The notes beneath the pieces are model-generated. The model was not told the DNA's origin, made no database searches, and was given only the letters and a program-made list of their open reading frames with translations. From Spelaeicoccus albus (lineage in GTDB: Bacteria > Actinomycetota > Actinomycetes > Actinomycetales > Brevibacteriaceae): a DNA stretch of 64,000 bases. Position 1 is the stretch's first letter, and each line of letters begins with the position of its first letter. This document shows positions 43,994 to 52,776 of this stretch, one piece after another. Location: the NCBI RefSeq assembly GCF_013409065.1, contig NZ_JACBZP010000001.1, positions 3,544,518 to 3,608,517 on the forward strand, in the 5' to 3' direction. A program made the position numbers and the translations under genes.

Positions 43994-45687
43994 GGAGACT
44001 CCAACAGCCGCACTACCCCACTGTCACCGTCCACCTCAACCAGTTGACCGTCGGAGATGGTCGACGTTGCGCCGGCAACCCCGACTACTGCGGGTAGGCC
44101 GTATTCACGTGCCACGATCGCACAATGCGAGAGCACTCCACCGGTGTCGGTGACCACGGCCGCCGCGACCGAAAAGAGCGGTGTCCAGGGTGGAGCGGTC
44201 GTCGGAGCAACTAGTACCTCTCCGGCGACAAGCCGCCCGGCCTCAGCCAAGGTCTTGACGATCCGCGCGGTTCCTCGGGCAGTACCGGATGAACCGCTGG
44301 ACCCGCGCCACACCCCGGGCTCGGCTTGGGACTCGACGTCCTCCCCGGCCGCGGTTCCGCCGAACATTTTGCTGTGGAACCGTCCAAAGGCGCCACGCAA
44401 TTGCGGCGGCTCCCCGTCACCGAGGACCGGGGGCGGTGTGACGGCGGCAAAGTGGTCCATCTCTTCACGGTTGGACTTCACCGTTTCAACGGCAGTGTCC
44501 CGGCCGGAGGCGGTCAACGCCTGCCGCAGGTCATTCGCCCCCAACAAGAACACGTCGCTTGGCTCACGTACCACGCCCAAGTCGGACAATCGGCGACCGG
44601 CCTCGAGGAAGACACGGCGTATCTGATAGACGCCGCAATAGTCGATGTAGAACGTGTGATCCTCAGTGAGTGCGCTGCCGGTTTGTGCGGCGTTCAATAG
44701 CTTGTCGAACAGCGAGACGACCGGCCGAGGATACCCGGTCAAACGCTCGTGAGCTGCGCCGACCGCTTGATCGCGTTCACGCGCCGCCCTCTCCACGGCC
44801 TGCGCCGGGGCGGCCGCTTCGGGCTGCTCGAGATAAGATGCCAGATTTCGAATGACCGGAGTGGGGTCTTCGATCCAGCTCACCGCCGTCAAGCTGCACA
44901 AGTCTCCTCGTTGACCGTAGGTGTGCAGATAGTCATCCAACGCCCGGGCGAATTTGCGGCCGGCCGAGGTGCGGTCTAACGAGTCCCGGAAGTCCTCCGG
45001 CGGAACCGTACGCAGTAGTCGGGCCACCTCCGGACAAGCTGCCGCGTCCCGCGACAGATCCCACAGCACCTGGGCCGCCTCGACTGTCTTATTCGGAAGC
45101 CCACCCAGCAAGCTGTATGCATCCAACGCTGCACCGTCGCCGAACAGATCGTGGTAAGCATCGGTGAATTCGTTGACCGCGGCATAGGCGGGCAACACCG
45201 TCAGCATGTGCAGCTGCCACAGTCGTTCCATCCATCCAAGAGCGTGATCCACGACGTCGACGAGGTCGGAATTTGAATACGCGGTCAGATCCAGCTTTTC
45301 GAACTCATCGAGGAATCCTTGAACTTCAGGGAGGTATTCCTGCTTCCAGGCCCGAGTGAGGTCGTCCGACGCTGCTTGCATCTTCGCGTCGTCCGCAGTC
45401 GACGACACGCCCGAGCCGTCCTCGGCGTTCTCGTTGGTGATCACCGCTCGGTACACGTAGGTATTGATTCGCATTGGGCGCCAACCACGAAGAGCCAGTC
45501 CCAGTCGATCGGCGGCATACCCGATGCTTTCCATCACCGGACAGACGAACGCATCGAACTCCAGCGGCGTGACCTGATGCGGAAAGTGCTGGCTATGCTG
45601 CTGCCAGTATCGATGTGCGTCAGTCGGATTCGCCCAGGCGACCGGAAATTCTTCGGTTCGTGAATCTTTCGTGTGGTGGCGGGTCAT
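43990..45687 (-). CDS. PEP-utilising/rifampin-phosphotransferase-like protein, swivel (His) subunit
   Basis: 565 aa from ATG 45,687, which overlaps the upstream ATP-grasp gene by 4 bp. The long central region corresponds to the middle (antibiotic-binding-like) domain of rifampin phosphotransferase-type enzymes; the C-terminal 80 residues are the PEP-utiliser mobile domain with TGGVLSHCAIVAREYGLPAVVGV and the phosphorylatable His521. No ATP-grasp domain is present in this polypeptide; it is encoded by the preceding gene. The substrate is unknown. Confidence 0.85.
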   Translation of the reverse strand: MTRHHTKDSRTEEFPVAWANPTDAHRYWQQHSQHFPHQVTPLEFDAFVCPVMESIGYAADRLGLALRGWRPMRINTYVYRAVITNENAEDGSGVSSTADDAKMQAASDDLTRAWKQEYLPEVQGFLDEFEKLDLTAYSNSDLVDVVDHALGWMERLWQLHMLTVLPAYAAVNEFTDAYHDLFGDGAALDAYSLLGGLPNKTVEAAQVLWDLSRDAAACPEVARLLRTVPPEDFRDSLDRTSAGRKFARALDDYLHTYGQRGDLCSLTAVSWIEDPTPVIRNLASYLEQPEAAAPAQAVERAARERDQAVGAAHERLTGYPRPVVSLFDKLLNAAQTGSALTEDHTFYIDYCGVYQIRRVFLEAGRRLSDLGVVREPSDVFLLGANDLRQALTASGRDTAVETVKSNREEMDHFAAVTPPPVLGDGEPPQLRGAFGRFHSKMFGGTAAGEDVESQAEPGVWRGSSGSSGTARGTARIVKTLAEAGRLVAGEVLVAPTTAPPWTPLFSVAAAVVTDTGGVLSHCAIVAREYGLPAVVGVAGATSTISDGQLVEVDGDSGVVRLLESP

Positions 45688-46634
45688 GCGGTGCGCTCCT
45701 GATCGAGTCCGTTGGTTGTCCGGCCGGCTGTGGTGACCGGCCGGCATTGCAGCAGGTACAACTGGTCGGCCGTCCACGCGAACTCCGCATCGACGGGCCA
45801 GCCCATTGCTTGCTCCAAGTCGCAGGCCAGGCTGGCGGTAGCCGTCACTTGCACCGGCGACAGACACGCGACGCCGCGAAGCCGCTCCGGCACTCCGACT
45901 TCCCGAGTCCCTGCGCCAATCGCCACGGTCATCCGCTCTTTGGTCGACACGTCCGACCGGGTCATCCGGTGGCCGGCCGGCTCAGCAAAATAGTTGTCGG
46001 GAGTGACTGAGCCACCGACGATGCTCTCGCCCAGCCCCCAACTTGCGTTGATGACGATTTCGTCGTCGTGCTGCCCGAGCGGATCAAGGCTGAACACGAC
46101 CCCGGAGGTATCGGCGTTGACGAGCTGCTGCACCAGCACGGCGAACCGAGGTGCGTCCGTTGCCAGTCCATGCTGTTCGCGATATGCCTGGGCACGTGCC
46201 GAGGTGAAGGAGGCAACGCAATCGCTCACCGAGGCGACGACGGCCTCGGGGCCACGGATGTTCAAGAAGGTCTCGTTCTGTCCGGCGAACGAGGCATCCG
46301 CGCTGTCCTCGTCGATCGCCGATGAGCGGACGGCGACCGCGACGTTTGGATCGCCGCTGCGGGAACAGAGATCTCGATAATGTGCCTCGACCTGGCTCAG
46401 CAAGGCATCCCGGTTCGCCTCTGCGACGACCTGCGATGTCTCGCCGGTGAGGCAGAATCCCGGTGGCACGCTGAAGGCGGACGCCAGGCGAGAGAGATTT
46501 GCGGCTTTGCCGCCGACCACGGAGCTGTCCTGCCCCTTGCCGGCATCGCCGAGCCAATAGACTTCACATTTCGATTCATCGTCGTACGCCGATCGTTCTC
46601 GCGCGGCAGAACGTCCAATTCTTTGATCTTCCAT
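45684..46634 (-). CDS. PEP-synthase/rifampin-phosphotransferase-like protein, ATP-grasp subunit
   Basis: 316 aa. The PPDK N-terminal ATP-binding fold is complete: VGGKAANLSRL (40-50), VAVRSSAIDEDSADASFAGQ (101-120), then LVQQLVNADTSGVVFSLDP, INASWGLGESIVGG and WTADQLYLLQCRPV. It ends where single-chain enzymes continue into the middle domain, so activity needs the coupled downstream product. ATG 46,634 has GGGAGGT upstream. First gene of the operon divergent from marR. Confidence 0.87.
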   Translation of the reverse strand: MEDQRIGRSAARERSAYDDESKCEVYWLGDAGKGQDSSVVGGKAANLSRLASAFSVPPGFCLTGETSQVVAEANRDALLSQVEAHYRDLCSRSGDPNVAVAVRSSAIDEDSADASFAGQNETFLNIRGPEAVVASVSDCVASFTSARAQAYREQHGLATDAPRFAVLVQQLVNADTSGVVFSLDPLGQHDDEIVINASWGLGESIVGGSVTPDNYFAEPAGHRMTRSDVSTKERMTVAIGAGTREVGVPERLRGVACLSPVQVTATASLACDLEQAMGWPVDAEFAWTADQLYLLQCRPVTTAGRTTNGLDQERTA

Positions 46635-46704
46635 AGTTGAGACCTCCCATTTTCGTGACGCCGTGTGCACGGCTCACCTCCGGAAGTGTCGCAAGCACAT
46701 TGTT

Positions 46705-46727
46705 ATGTGTCAAGTTCCTTGATACAT
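46705..46727. promoter_or_regulatory. Candidate MarR operator 1
   Basis: ATGTGTCAAG (46,705-46,714) and CTTGATACAT (46,718-46,727) are inverted repeats with one mismatch around TTC. It sits in the 115-bp gap between the divergent marR and ATP-grasp genes, typical for a MarR dimer site. Confidence 0.55.
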
Positions 46728-46738
46728 CGCAATCGAGT

Positions 46739-46750
46739 TACCATATGGTA
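46739..46750. promoter_or_regulatory. Candidate MarR operator 2
   Basis: TACCATATGGTA is a perfect 12-bp palindrome whose last base is the first base of the marR start codon. Binding here would block marR itself. Confidence 0.45.
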
Positions 46751-47163
46751 TGGAATCAATCGGCCTCCGGCTGCGCACGGCCTATTACCTCTTTCGTGCC
46801 GCCCTTGACTCAGACCTACGTGACCTCGGAATCACAGCGACCCAATACGGCGTACTCTCCCAAGTGGCTGAACGCGGTGGAAGCTCCGTCCCGCAGCTCG
46901 CCCGCCGGACCCATGTGACGCCTCAGCGAATGCACCAGATCGTCGCGGGCCTCGAGAAGGACGAACTTGTGACCCGCGATCCCCACCCCGACCTTGAGCG
47001 GGTGCTGCAAACACACCTCACCGAGCAGGGACGCGGGATATTACGTCGCTGTCAAGAGCGCGTCCAAGCCGTTGAAGACCGGATGCTTGCCGGATTCGAT
47101 AAAACCGACCGCATGCACAGTGTTGAACTGATCGACACCGTGATCGACAACCTGCAAGCCTGA
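46750..47163 (+). CDS. MarR-family transcriptional regulator
   Basis: 137 aa winged-helix protein. The DNA-binding region (about 27-95) has LGITATQYGVLSQVAERGGSSVPQLARRTHVTPQRMHQIVAGLEKDELV and the wing RDPHPDLERVLQTHLTEQG. Flanking helices would form the dimer. It is divergent from the split phosphotransferase-MFS operon, the usual set-up for ligand-controlled repression of an export or resistance operon. No ribosome-binding site is obvious. Confidence 0.9.
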   Translation: MESIGLRLRTAYYLFRAALDSDLRDLGITATQYGVLSQVAERGGSSVPQLARRTHVTPQRMHQIVAGLEKDELVTRDPHPDLERVLQTHLTEQGRGILRRCQERVQAVEDRMLAGFDKTDRMHSVELIDTVIDNLQA

Positions 47164-47286
47164 ACAAGCCGGCGAACTCGATCACGCTGAGGAGCGCCGT
47201 GACGACGGTGGCCCAGAGGAGCCCCCACCGATCCGACCCGGAGTCCGCCACGTTCGGCACATGCCAAAACGGACTGATATCCAATC

Positions 47287-47448
47287 CACAATTTGTCAGT
47301 CGGCCCCAACAAGGGTCGAACCGTCGATGAACTGGATGAAGCGATCCGATGGCTCATGGGAGTGGAAGACCCGCTCATGCGCAAGATTCGGTATCTCGAC
47401 AAGCTCGCCCGCGGCAAGCCGCTTGCCAAGGTGCTGCGGTCAAGTTAG
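47287..47448 (+). pseudogene. DUF2200 remnant
   Basis: An open stretch ending at TAG 47,446-47,448 encodes GRTVDELDEAIRWL directly followed by GVEDPLMRKIRYLDKLARGKPLAKVLR. These two blocks resemble the N-terminal third and C-terminus of DUF2200 proteins. The segment of about 45 residues between them in the family is missing, and a stop (TGA near 47,274) precedes them in frame. No start codon with a ribosome-binding site is visible. I read it as a deleted, decayed gene. The family match is from memory. Confidence 0.5.
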
Positions 47449-48596
47449 ACCGTGGGTCTGCCGAACGGCCCGCCTTCCCTAAACGCGCGCTCGACAAAGC
47501 GCCGGCCGATCATGTGGTGGGTGTCCGTATCGGGATGGAGTGCGTCCGGCAACGGGTGCTCGGCGGCATCGGCCTCACCGTAAAGCTCGAGCCCGTCGAA
47601 ATAGTGAAGGTTCGGGTCGTCGGCTCGGCTCCCGGCCACCGCTTTCATGGCGTCGCGGATGATCCGAAGCGTGAGCCGCCCGACGTCGTCCTGCTCCCCC
47701 GTCGCCGTGTATGCGACCTGACCGGTGGCGAATGTTGACGGGTCGACGGCGCACGGACCCGGGGTGTCTTCATGGATGCCGCAAAATATCGGCGAGATCA
47801 GCATGAGCGGCGTGGCCTCGTGTCCGTCGCGGATCGTGTCCAGAAATCCGTGTACGGCGGATTCAAAGGTTCGTGGGCGCATCCCGTCGAAGTTCACCAC
47901 GTTGATACCGAGTTTCACGCTGATGAAGTCCGCGGGGGTGTCCCGCATGACGCGGGCGGCAAATTGGTCGACCAGCGCGCTTCCGCCAAGGCCGAGATTC
48001 ATCAGCTCGACTCCGGCCGACCGCGCCGCGACGGCCGGCCAAATACGCGTGGGGCTCGTCGCGTTGGACCCCTGACTGATCGAGCTCCCGTGGTGCAGCC
48101 ACACGGGGCGGCCGGTCTGGGTGGGAGCAACCGGCGCATCCGTGCGCAATTCGACCAGTTCGACCGATTCGTTATGCGGCAGCCAGATCTCAACGTTCTT
48201 CTCACCGTCGCGGAGCCCCGAGAACACGGAAGTGTGCGACGGCCCTTCGTGGAACACCGTTGATCCCGACTGCAGATCCGTTTCGGCCAGGTCGCCGCCG
48301 CTGAGCCGATCGCCGGCGATCAGCTCGTCGTCGACGACGAGGTCGACGCAGCCGCGTGGCCGGACGGCGCCTCGGAACCCCACGCGGTACGGATGCGTGA
48401 CGACTTCTACATTCCGGGCCGCGGTCGTGAATGCCAGCCGGACGCCGGACGGCTGGCTTTCCACCATCATCAGCTGCGGGTCCGGACACTGCCGCCGCGC
48501 CCACGCCGGCAGGCGGTGCGGCCGCAAGCCTCGCTCGGTCGCTTCGATCTCGGCAGCACCGCGGATCAATTCGACTGTGATGGGGACGTTGATCAT
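47445..48596 (-). CDS. SGNH/GDSL-type hydrolase
   Basis: 383 aa, no signal peptide. An N-terminal beta-rich domain (about 1-160) precedes the SGNH fold: block I HGSSISQG (likely nucleophile Ser172), block II LGLGGSA (Gly), block III KLGINVVN (Asn), block V DALHPDTDTHH (Asp/His). It would hydrolyse esters; the substrate is unknown. It begins 36 bp after the TMEM175-like gene and is the last gene of the histidine-kinase operon. Its end overlaps the DUF2200 remnant by 4 bp. Confidence 0.82.
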   Translation of the reverse strand: MINVPITVELIRGAAEIEATERGLRPHRLPAWARRQCPDPQLMMVESQPSGVRLAFTTAARNVEVVTHPYRVGFRGAVRPRGCVDLVVDDELIAGDRLSGGDLAETDLQSGSTVFHEGPSHTSVFSGLRDGEKNVEIWLPHNESVELVELRTDAPVAPTQTGRPVWLHHGSSISQGSNATSPTRIWPAVAARSAGVELMNLGLGGSALVDQFAARVMRDTPADFISVKLGINVVNFDGMRPRTFESAVHGFLDTIRDGHEATPLMLISPIFCGIHEDTPGPCAVDPSTFATGQVAYTATGEQDDVGRLTLRIIRDAMKAVAGSRADDPNLHYFDGLELYGEADAAEHPLPDALHPDTDTHHMIGRRFVERAFREGGPFGRPTV

Positions 48597-48632
48597 GACG
48601 GGTGCTCCTACCGGCCGGTTTTCGTCGTGCGG

Positions 48633-49241
48633 TTACTCCGTTGACCGTATCGGAAGCAGGTAGAACAATCCCAAGGCAATGCAGACCGCGAGCGTCAGGT
48701 ACGGCGTCGCCAAACCGAGAAGAGCCGCGACGACGTACACGGGGCAGGCGATGGCACCGCGGAGCAGGATCGCCCGTTGCCGCCGACGCCCTGGCGGGTC
48801 GTGCAAGAGCGACCTCCGGCGCACCACGATGAGCCACTGCATCGCGACGAAGACGAACGACGTCACGAAGAATGACCCCGCATAGATGACTGCCGCCAGC
48901 TGGCCGCCGTTCTTGGCGGTCAAATACGACGCGAACAAGGACGTGGTGAACGGCAAAGCAACGATGCACAGCAAAAGCAGCAAGTTGACCACGAGCACTG
49001 CGTGATCCACCGCTTTCAACCGCCGCAGCGCGGCATGGTGGTTGATCCACATGATGCCGATAGCCAGGAACGAGATGACATACGCCAGGTAATTCGGCCA
49101 CAGCGCGGCGAGCCGGCCGGCAAGGCTGCCGCCGTCGGCGGACTGCGGAACCCGCAAGTCCAGGACGAGCAGTGTGATGGCAACGGCGATGACGCCGTCC
49201 GAAAACGCTTCGACTCGTCCGATTCCGTAGGTTTCGCGCAA
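48633..49241 (-). CDS. TMEM175-family potassium channel-like protein
   Basis: 202 aa with six hydrophobic helices. The first helix carries the TMEM175 hallmark EAFSDGVIAVAITLLVLDL (FSD at 13-15), and IMWINHHAALRRL follows the third helix. Bacterial members are six-helix subunits that assemble into tetrameric K+-permeable channels. The start is TTG 49,241, supported by AGGGG seven bases upstream and lying 10 bp after the flavoprotein stop; longer readings overlap that gene. Confidence 0.85.
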   Translation of the reverse strand: MRETYGIGRVEAFSDGVIAVAITLLVLDLRVPQSADGGSLAGRLAALWPNYLAYVISFLAIGIMWINHHAALRRLKAVDHAVLVVNLLLLLCIVALPFTTSLFASYLTAKNGGQLAAVIYAGSFFVTSFVFVAMQWLIVVRRRSLLHDPPGRRRQRAILLRGAIACPVYVVAALLGLATPYLTLAVCIALGLFYLLPIRSTE

Positions 49242-49251
49242 CTGGCCGCCC

Positions 49252-50919
49252 CTAGCTGCGCAAGACCTGGTGCACCAGCTGCACGGCGACCGATCCCTCG
49301 CCGACTGCCGATGCCACCCGCTTGATCGAGCTGGTCCGCACGTCGCCGACGGCAAACACGCCGGGAGCGCTCGTTTCGTACAGGAACGGGTCCCTGTCGC
49401 CGTCCGCGGTGCGGTGGCGCCGGTCACCGAGGGCGGGTCCGGTGAGAATGAATCCACGCTTGTCCCGCGCTATTTGCGGAGGCAGCCAGTCGGTGCGCGG
49501 GGATGCCCCGACGAACACGAAGATCCCCGAGGTGGTCAGTTCCTCGGTGCCTCCCGTCGCGGCATCTCGAATCGTGACGGTTTCAAGCCGTTCGGTGCCC
49601 CCGACCGAATCGACCGACGTCCCGCAGCGCACCGCGATGTTCGAGCGCTCAGCGATCTGGTCGACCAAGTAGCTGGACATCTTTGCTCCGAGCTCGCCGG
49701 CTCGGCACAGGACGGTCACGGAGCGGGCGTAGTCGGAAAAGTACACGGCCGCCTGTCCGGCCGAGTTCGCCCCGCCCACCACGACAATGTCCTCACCGGT
49801 CACCGTGTCGCGTTCGCTCAGTGAGGCCCCGTAGAAGACGCCGCGCCCCTCGAACTCGGCACTGCCCGGCACGTCGAGGGTGCGGTAGGCGACGCCGCAC
49901 GCCAAGATGACGGACCCGCAGTTGATGGCGGAACCGTCCGCCAGTTCGAGCCTCGGGTAGGGGCCGGCCAGGTCGAGCCCCACGGCGGTGGTCGGTGCCA
50001 GCACGTCGACGTGGAAGCGGCGCGCCTGCGTCACTGCCCGGCGGGCCAAATCGCTTCCGGAAATGCCGTTCGGAAAGCCCAGATAGTTCTCGATACGCGA
50101 GGACTGGCCGGCTTGTCCGCCCGGAACGAGTTGTTCGAGGCAAACGGTCCGCAGTCCCTCGCTGGCTCCGTACACCGCAGCGGCAAGTCCTGCCGGTCCG
50201 GCTCCGACTATCGCCAGGTCGAACGATTCGGCGTCCGCGCGGGTCTTGAGACCCAGCGCGGCAGCCAAGGCGGCGACGTCCGGCGAACGCAACGAGACGC
50301 CGTCCGGCGTAATGACGAGCGGAAGCCCGTCGTCGCCGGCGGCTTCCGAGAGCTTCCTGCCCTCCTGGCTGACGTCGATGTCGAACCACTGCATGGGGAT
50401 CTGATTGCGCTGCAAGAAGTCGCGAATCTCGTGCGTGCGAGCCGACCAGCGGCTACCGACGACCCGGGTCACGGCATAGGTCGGCTGGTTGTGCGCGTGC
50501 CAATCCTCGAGCAAGTCGTCGATGACGGGGAAAAGGCGCTCCTCCGGCGGTTCCCAGGGCTTGAGGATGTAGTAGTCCAAGTGCAGATCGTTGATCGACC
50601 CGATGGCGACCTCGGTGTCGGCGTAGGCGGTGAGGAGTACTGTGCGCACGTCCGGGAAGAGCTCCAGCGCAGCGGCCAGGACCTCCGTCCCCGCGACCTC
50701 GGGCATGCGCTGGTCGGAGACGACTATTGCGACAGGATCGTCGCGCAGCTTCAACTTGCCGAGCGTGTCGATCGCTTCCGTACCGCCGGACGCCGTCAGC
50801 ACCCGATAGCGGCGTCCGTAACGACCGCGCAAGTCGCCCCGCACGGCACTGAGCACGGCCGGGTCGTCGTCGACGGCAAGGATGACGGGGCGCGGCGCGG
50901 TCGGAGGCATGTCAGTCAT
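49252..50919 (-). CDS. Response-regulator receiver / thioredoxin-reductase-like flavoprotein fusion
   Basis: 555 aa, three domains. A receiver domain (about 12-140) has phospho-acceptor Asp69 (VVSDQRMP) and Lys120. A glutaredoxin-like segment (about 148-225) lacks a CxxC (SRWSARTHE in its place). A thioredoxin-reductase-like FAD/NAD(P)H module (about 232-555) has GAGPAG (239-244), GGANSAG (382-388) and GVFAVGDVR. The position of the redox CxxC of true reductases reads YGAS (363-366). It likely acts as a phosphorylation-controlled flavin oxidoreductase without disulfide chemistry. Overlaps the kinase gene by 4 bp. Confidence 0.88.
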   Translation of the reverse strand: MTDMPPTAPRPVILAVDDDPAVLSAVRGDLRGRYGRRYRVLTASGGTEAIDTLGKLKLRDDPVAIVVSDQRMPEVAGTEVLAAALELFPDVRTVLLTAYADTEVAIGSINDLHLDYYILKPWEPPEERLFPVIDDLLEDWHAHNQPTYAVTRVVGSRWSARTHEIRDFLQRNQIPMQWFDIDVSQEGRKLSEAAGDDGLPLVITPDGVSLRSPDVAALAAALGLKTRADAESFDLAIVGAGPAGLAAAVYGASEGLRTVCLEQLVPGGQAGQSSRIENYLGFPNGISGSDLARRAVTQARRFHVDVLAPTTAVGLDLAGPYPRLELADGSAINCGSVILACGVAYRTLDVPGSAEFEGRGVFYGASLSERDTVTGEDIVVVGGANSAGQAAVYFSDYARSVTVLCRAGELGAKMSSYLVDQIAERSNIAVRCGTSVDSVGGTERLETVTIRDAATGGTEELTTSGIFVFVGASPRTDWLPPQIARDKRGFILTGPALGDRRHRTADGDRDPFLYETSAPGVFAVGDVRTSSIKRVASAVGEGSVAVQLVHQVLRS

Positions 50920-52724
50920 GAGTCGCTCCCGGCCGGACGCCGCGGCGGAAGCCAGATCCGGAATACCGTGTGCCCGGGCGTCGATTGCACGTCGACGCTG
51001 CCGCCGGTGCCGCGGATCATGTTGAAGACGATGTTCAGGCCCAGCCCGGTGCCCTTCCCCGGTGGCTTCGTCGTGAAGAACGGGTCGAACACCTTGCCCT
51101 GCGCTTCGGAGGGGATTCCGGGGCCGTCGTCCTCGATTTCGACGGCGACACCGCCGTCGGCGGCCCGTGTCCGGATGGTCAGGCGGCCCGAGCCGTCCAT
51201 GGCGTCGGCTGCGTTATCGATGAGGTTCGTCCACACCTGATTCAATTCGCTGCCCAGAGTTTCGATGCGCGGCACATCGCTGCCGTAGTCGCGGGTGACC
51301 TCAATGCCTTGCCCCAGCTTGGACTGGAGCATCACGAGCGTGCCGTCCAATCCCGAGTGGATGTCGACGTCCTGCACTGCGGCGCGGTCCATGTAGCTGT
51401 AGTCCTTGAGCGCGGACACGATCTGCGAGATTCGTGCCGATCCGTGGCCGATCTGGGCAATGAGTCCATACGCGTTGCGCGCTTCGGACAGCGCGGTGAT
51501 CGCGGTGCCGAGATGAGCGGGCTCAAAGGTGTCGGCGAGCACATCGAGCTCCCCGGCGTCCATCCCCAGGTCGACGAGAGAGCCTGCCGCATCCCACGAA
51601 TCACCGAGTCCGTGCGAGTTCAGCCAGTCCTCGATTTCCTCTTCGCGGTCGCCGCGAGTGAGCGGATCGAGCCGTTCGACATCGTTCGACTCGACTGCGG
51701 CGCGGTCGATCAGCTCGGCCAATCGCGCCGCCTCGTCGACGGTTTGGGCCGCGTGAGCCAGGGTGAGAAGAGCCGAGCAGGTATTCGAGAATGCGTCTTC
51801 GAGGAGCGCGGCCCCGCGGCGGGCTGCGGCTGCCGGGTTGTTCAATTCGTGTGCCATGCCCGCGCTCAGCCGCCCGAGGGTCGCCAGCTTCTCGCTTTGG
51901 ATCAGGGCCGCCGAACGTTCGGCGACCTCGTCCTCCAGCTGCCGTTGATAGGCCGCCTGCAATGCTTCCGCGTGCTTGCGGTCGCTCACGTCCCGGAAGA
52001 ACGTATGAGTGGCGACGAATTCTCCGTCGTGGAACCGTCCTGTCGCGTTCCCCTCGACGGGAAACTTGCGGCCGTCCTTGGCGACGAACGTGACCTCAAC
52101 CCGATCGAAAGACTCGCCACTCATGATCTGGCCGATGATTCGCGTGCAGTGGTCATGATCGATCTCGTCGACGATGTCGAACAAGGTCAGGCCCGGCAAC
52201 TCCTCGGGCGTATAACCGAGGTGATCGTGCCAGGCGCGATTGACGAATTCGAAGTGCCCATCGGGCAAGATGCTCTGCACGATGTCGTGGGCCGATTCAA
52301 TGAGGTCGAGGTAACGTCGCTCACTTTCGAGCACGTGCGCCTCGGCTTCGTGCCGAGCGGTCAGATCGCGGACGACGGCGCGAAAGACTTGCTCGTCCGG
52401 TAACCCGACGGCCGTCCAGAGCAGCCACCGGATCGACCCGTCGGCGGCGAGGAATCGATTGTGAAAATGGGCGACCGCGGTGCTTCCGCGAAGGGCCCCG
52501 AATTGCGCCCGCGTCTCTGCCGCATCGTCTTCGTGAACGAAGTCGATGAGCGGCCGTGAGAGCAGATCATCGGTGCTCCAGCCGACCAGCGCCGCCCAAT
52601 CACCGGTGGCCTCGCGGAAGCAGCCGTCGAATCCGGCCACGCAGGCGAGGTCGACGCTTTGATCCAAGAGGCGCGCTGCGACAACGTGCGGCCACGATTC
52701 GATACCAAGCCCGCTCTGAGGCAT
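50916..52724 (-). CDS. PAS-domain sensor histidine kinase
   Basis: 602 aa, soluble (no membrane helix). Two PAS domains (about 20-120 and 140-250) precede a helical dimerisation region with H-box GMAHELNNPAAAARRG (His292), an unusually long insert (about 320-420), N-box QVWTNLIDNAADAM, and G-boxes DDGPGIP and GTGLGLNIV. ATG 52,724 has AAGGAG six bases upstream. It is the partner for the receiver-flavoprotein fusion encoded next; the signal is probably redox, gas or a small ligand bound by PAS. Confidence 0.92.
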   Translation of the reverse strand: MPQSGLGIESWPHVVAARLLDQSVDLACVAGFDGCFREATGDWAALVGWSTDDLLSRPLIDFVHEDDAAETRAQFGALRGSTAVAHFHNRFLAADGSIRWLLWTAVGLPDEQVFRAVVRDLTARHEAEAHVLESERRYLDLIESAHDIVQSILPDGHFEFVNRAWHDHLGYTPEELPGLTLFDIVDEIDHDHCTRIIGQIMSGESFDRVEVTFVAKDGRKFPVEGNATGRFHDGEFVATHTFFRDVSDRKHAEALQAAYQRQLEDEVAERSAALIQSEKLATLGRLSAGMAHELNNPAAAARRGAALLEDAFSNTCSALLTLAHAAQTVDEAARLAELIDRAAVESNDVERLDPLTRGDREEEIEDWLNSHGLGDSWDAAGSLVDLGMDAGELDVLADTFEPAHLGTAITALSEARNAYGLIAQIGHGSARISQIVSALKDYSYMDRAAVQDVDIHSGLDGTLVMLQSKLGQGIEVTRDYGSDVPRIETLGSELNQVWTNLIDNAADAMDGSGRLTIRTRAADGGVAVEIEDDGPGIPSEAQGKVFDPFFTTKPPGKGTGLGLNIVFNMIRGTGGSVDVQSTPGHTVFRIWLPPRRPAGSDS

Positions 52725-52776
52725 GGGGCGCTCCTTCACGCAACCGTGGCTCGGCTGGCGGCGAGCACTTGTACGG

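Noticed and set aside
45688-45867. 60-residue N-terminal extension of the swivel-domain protein
   Set aside because: It overlaps the upstream ATP-grasp gene in another frame and has no family similarity; ATG 45,687 in the ATGA junction is the better start.
47018-47284. Minus-strand frame starting MDISPFWHVPN with a possible membrane helix
   Set aside because: The first 40 residues look protein-like, but the rest runs antisense through marR without any motif. It may be a gene fragment; support is too thin to list.
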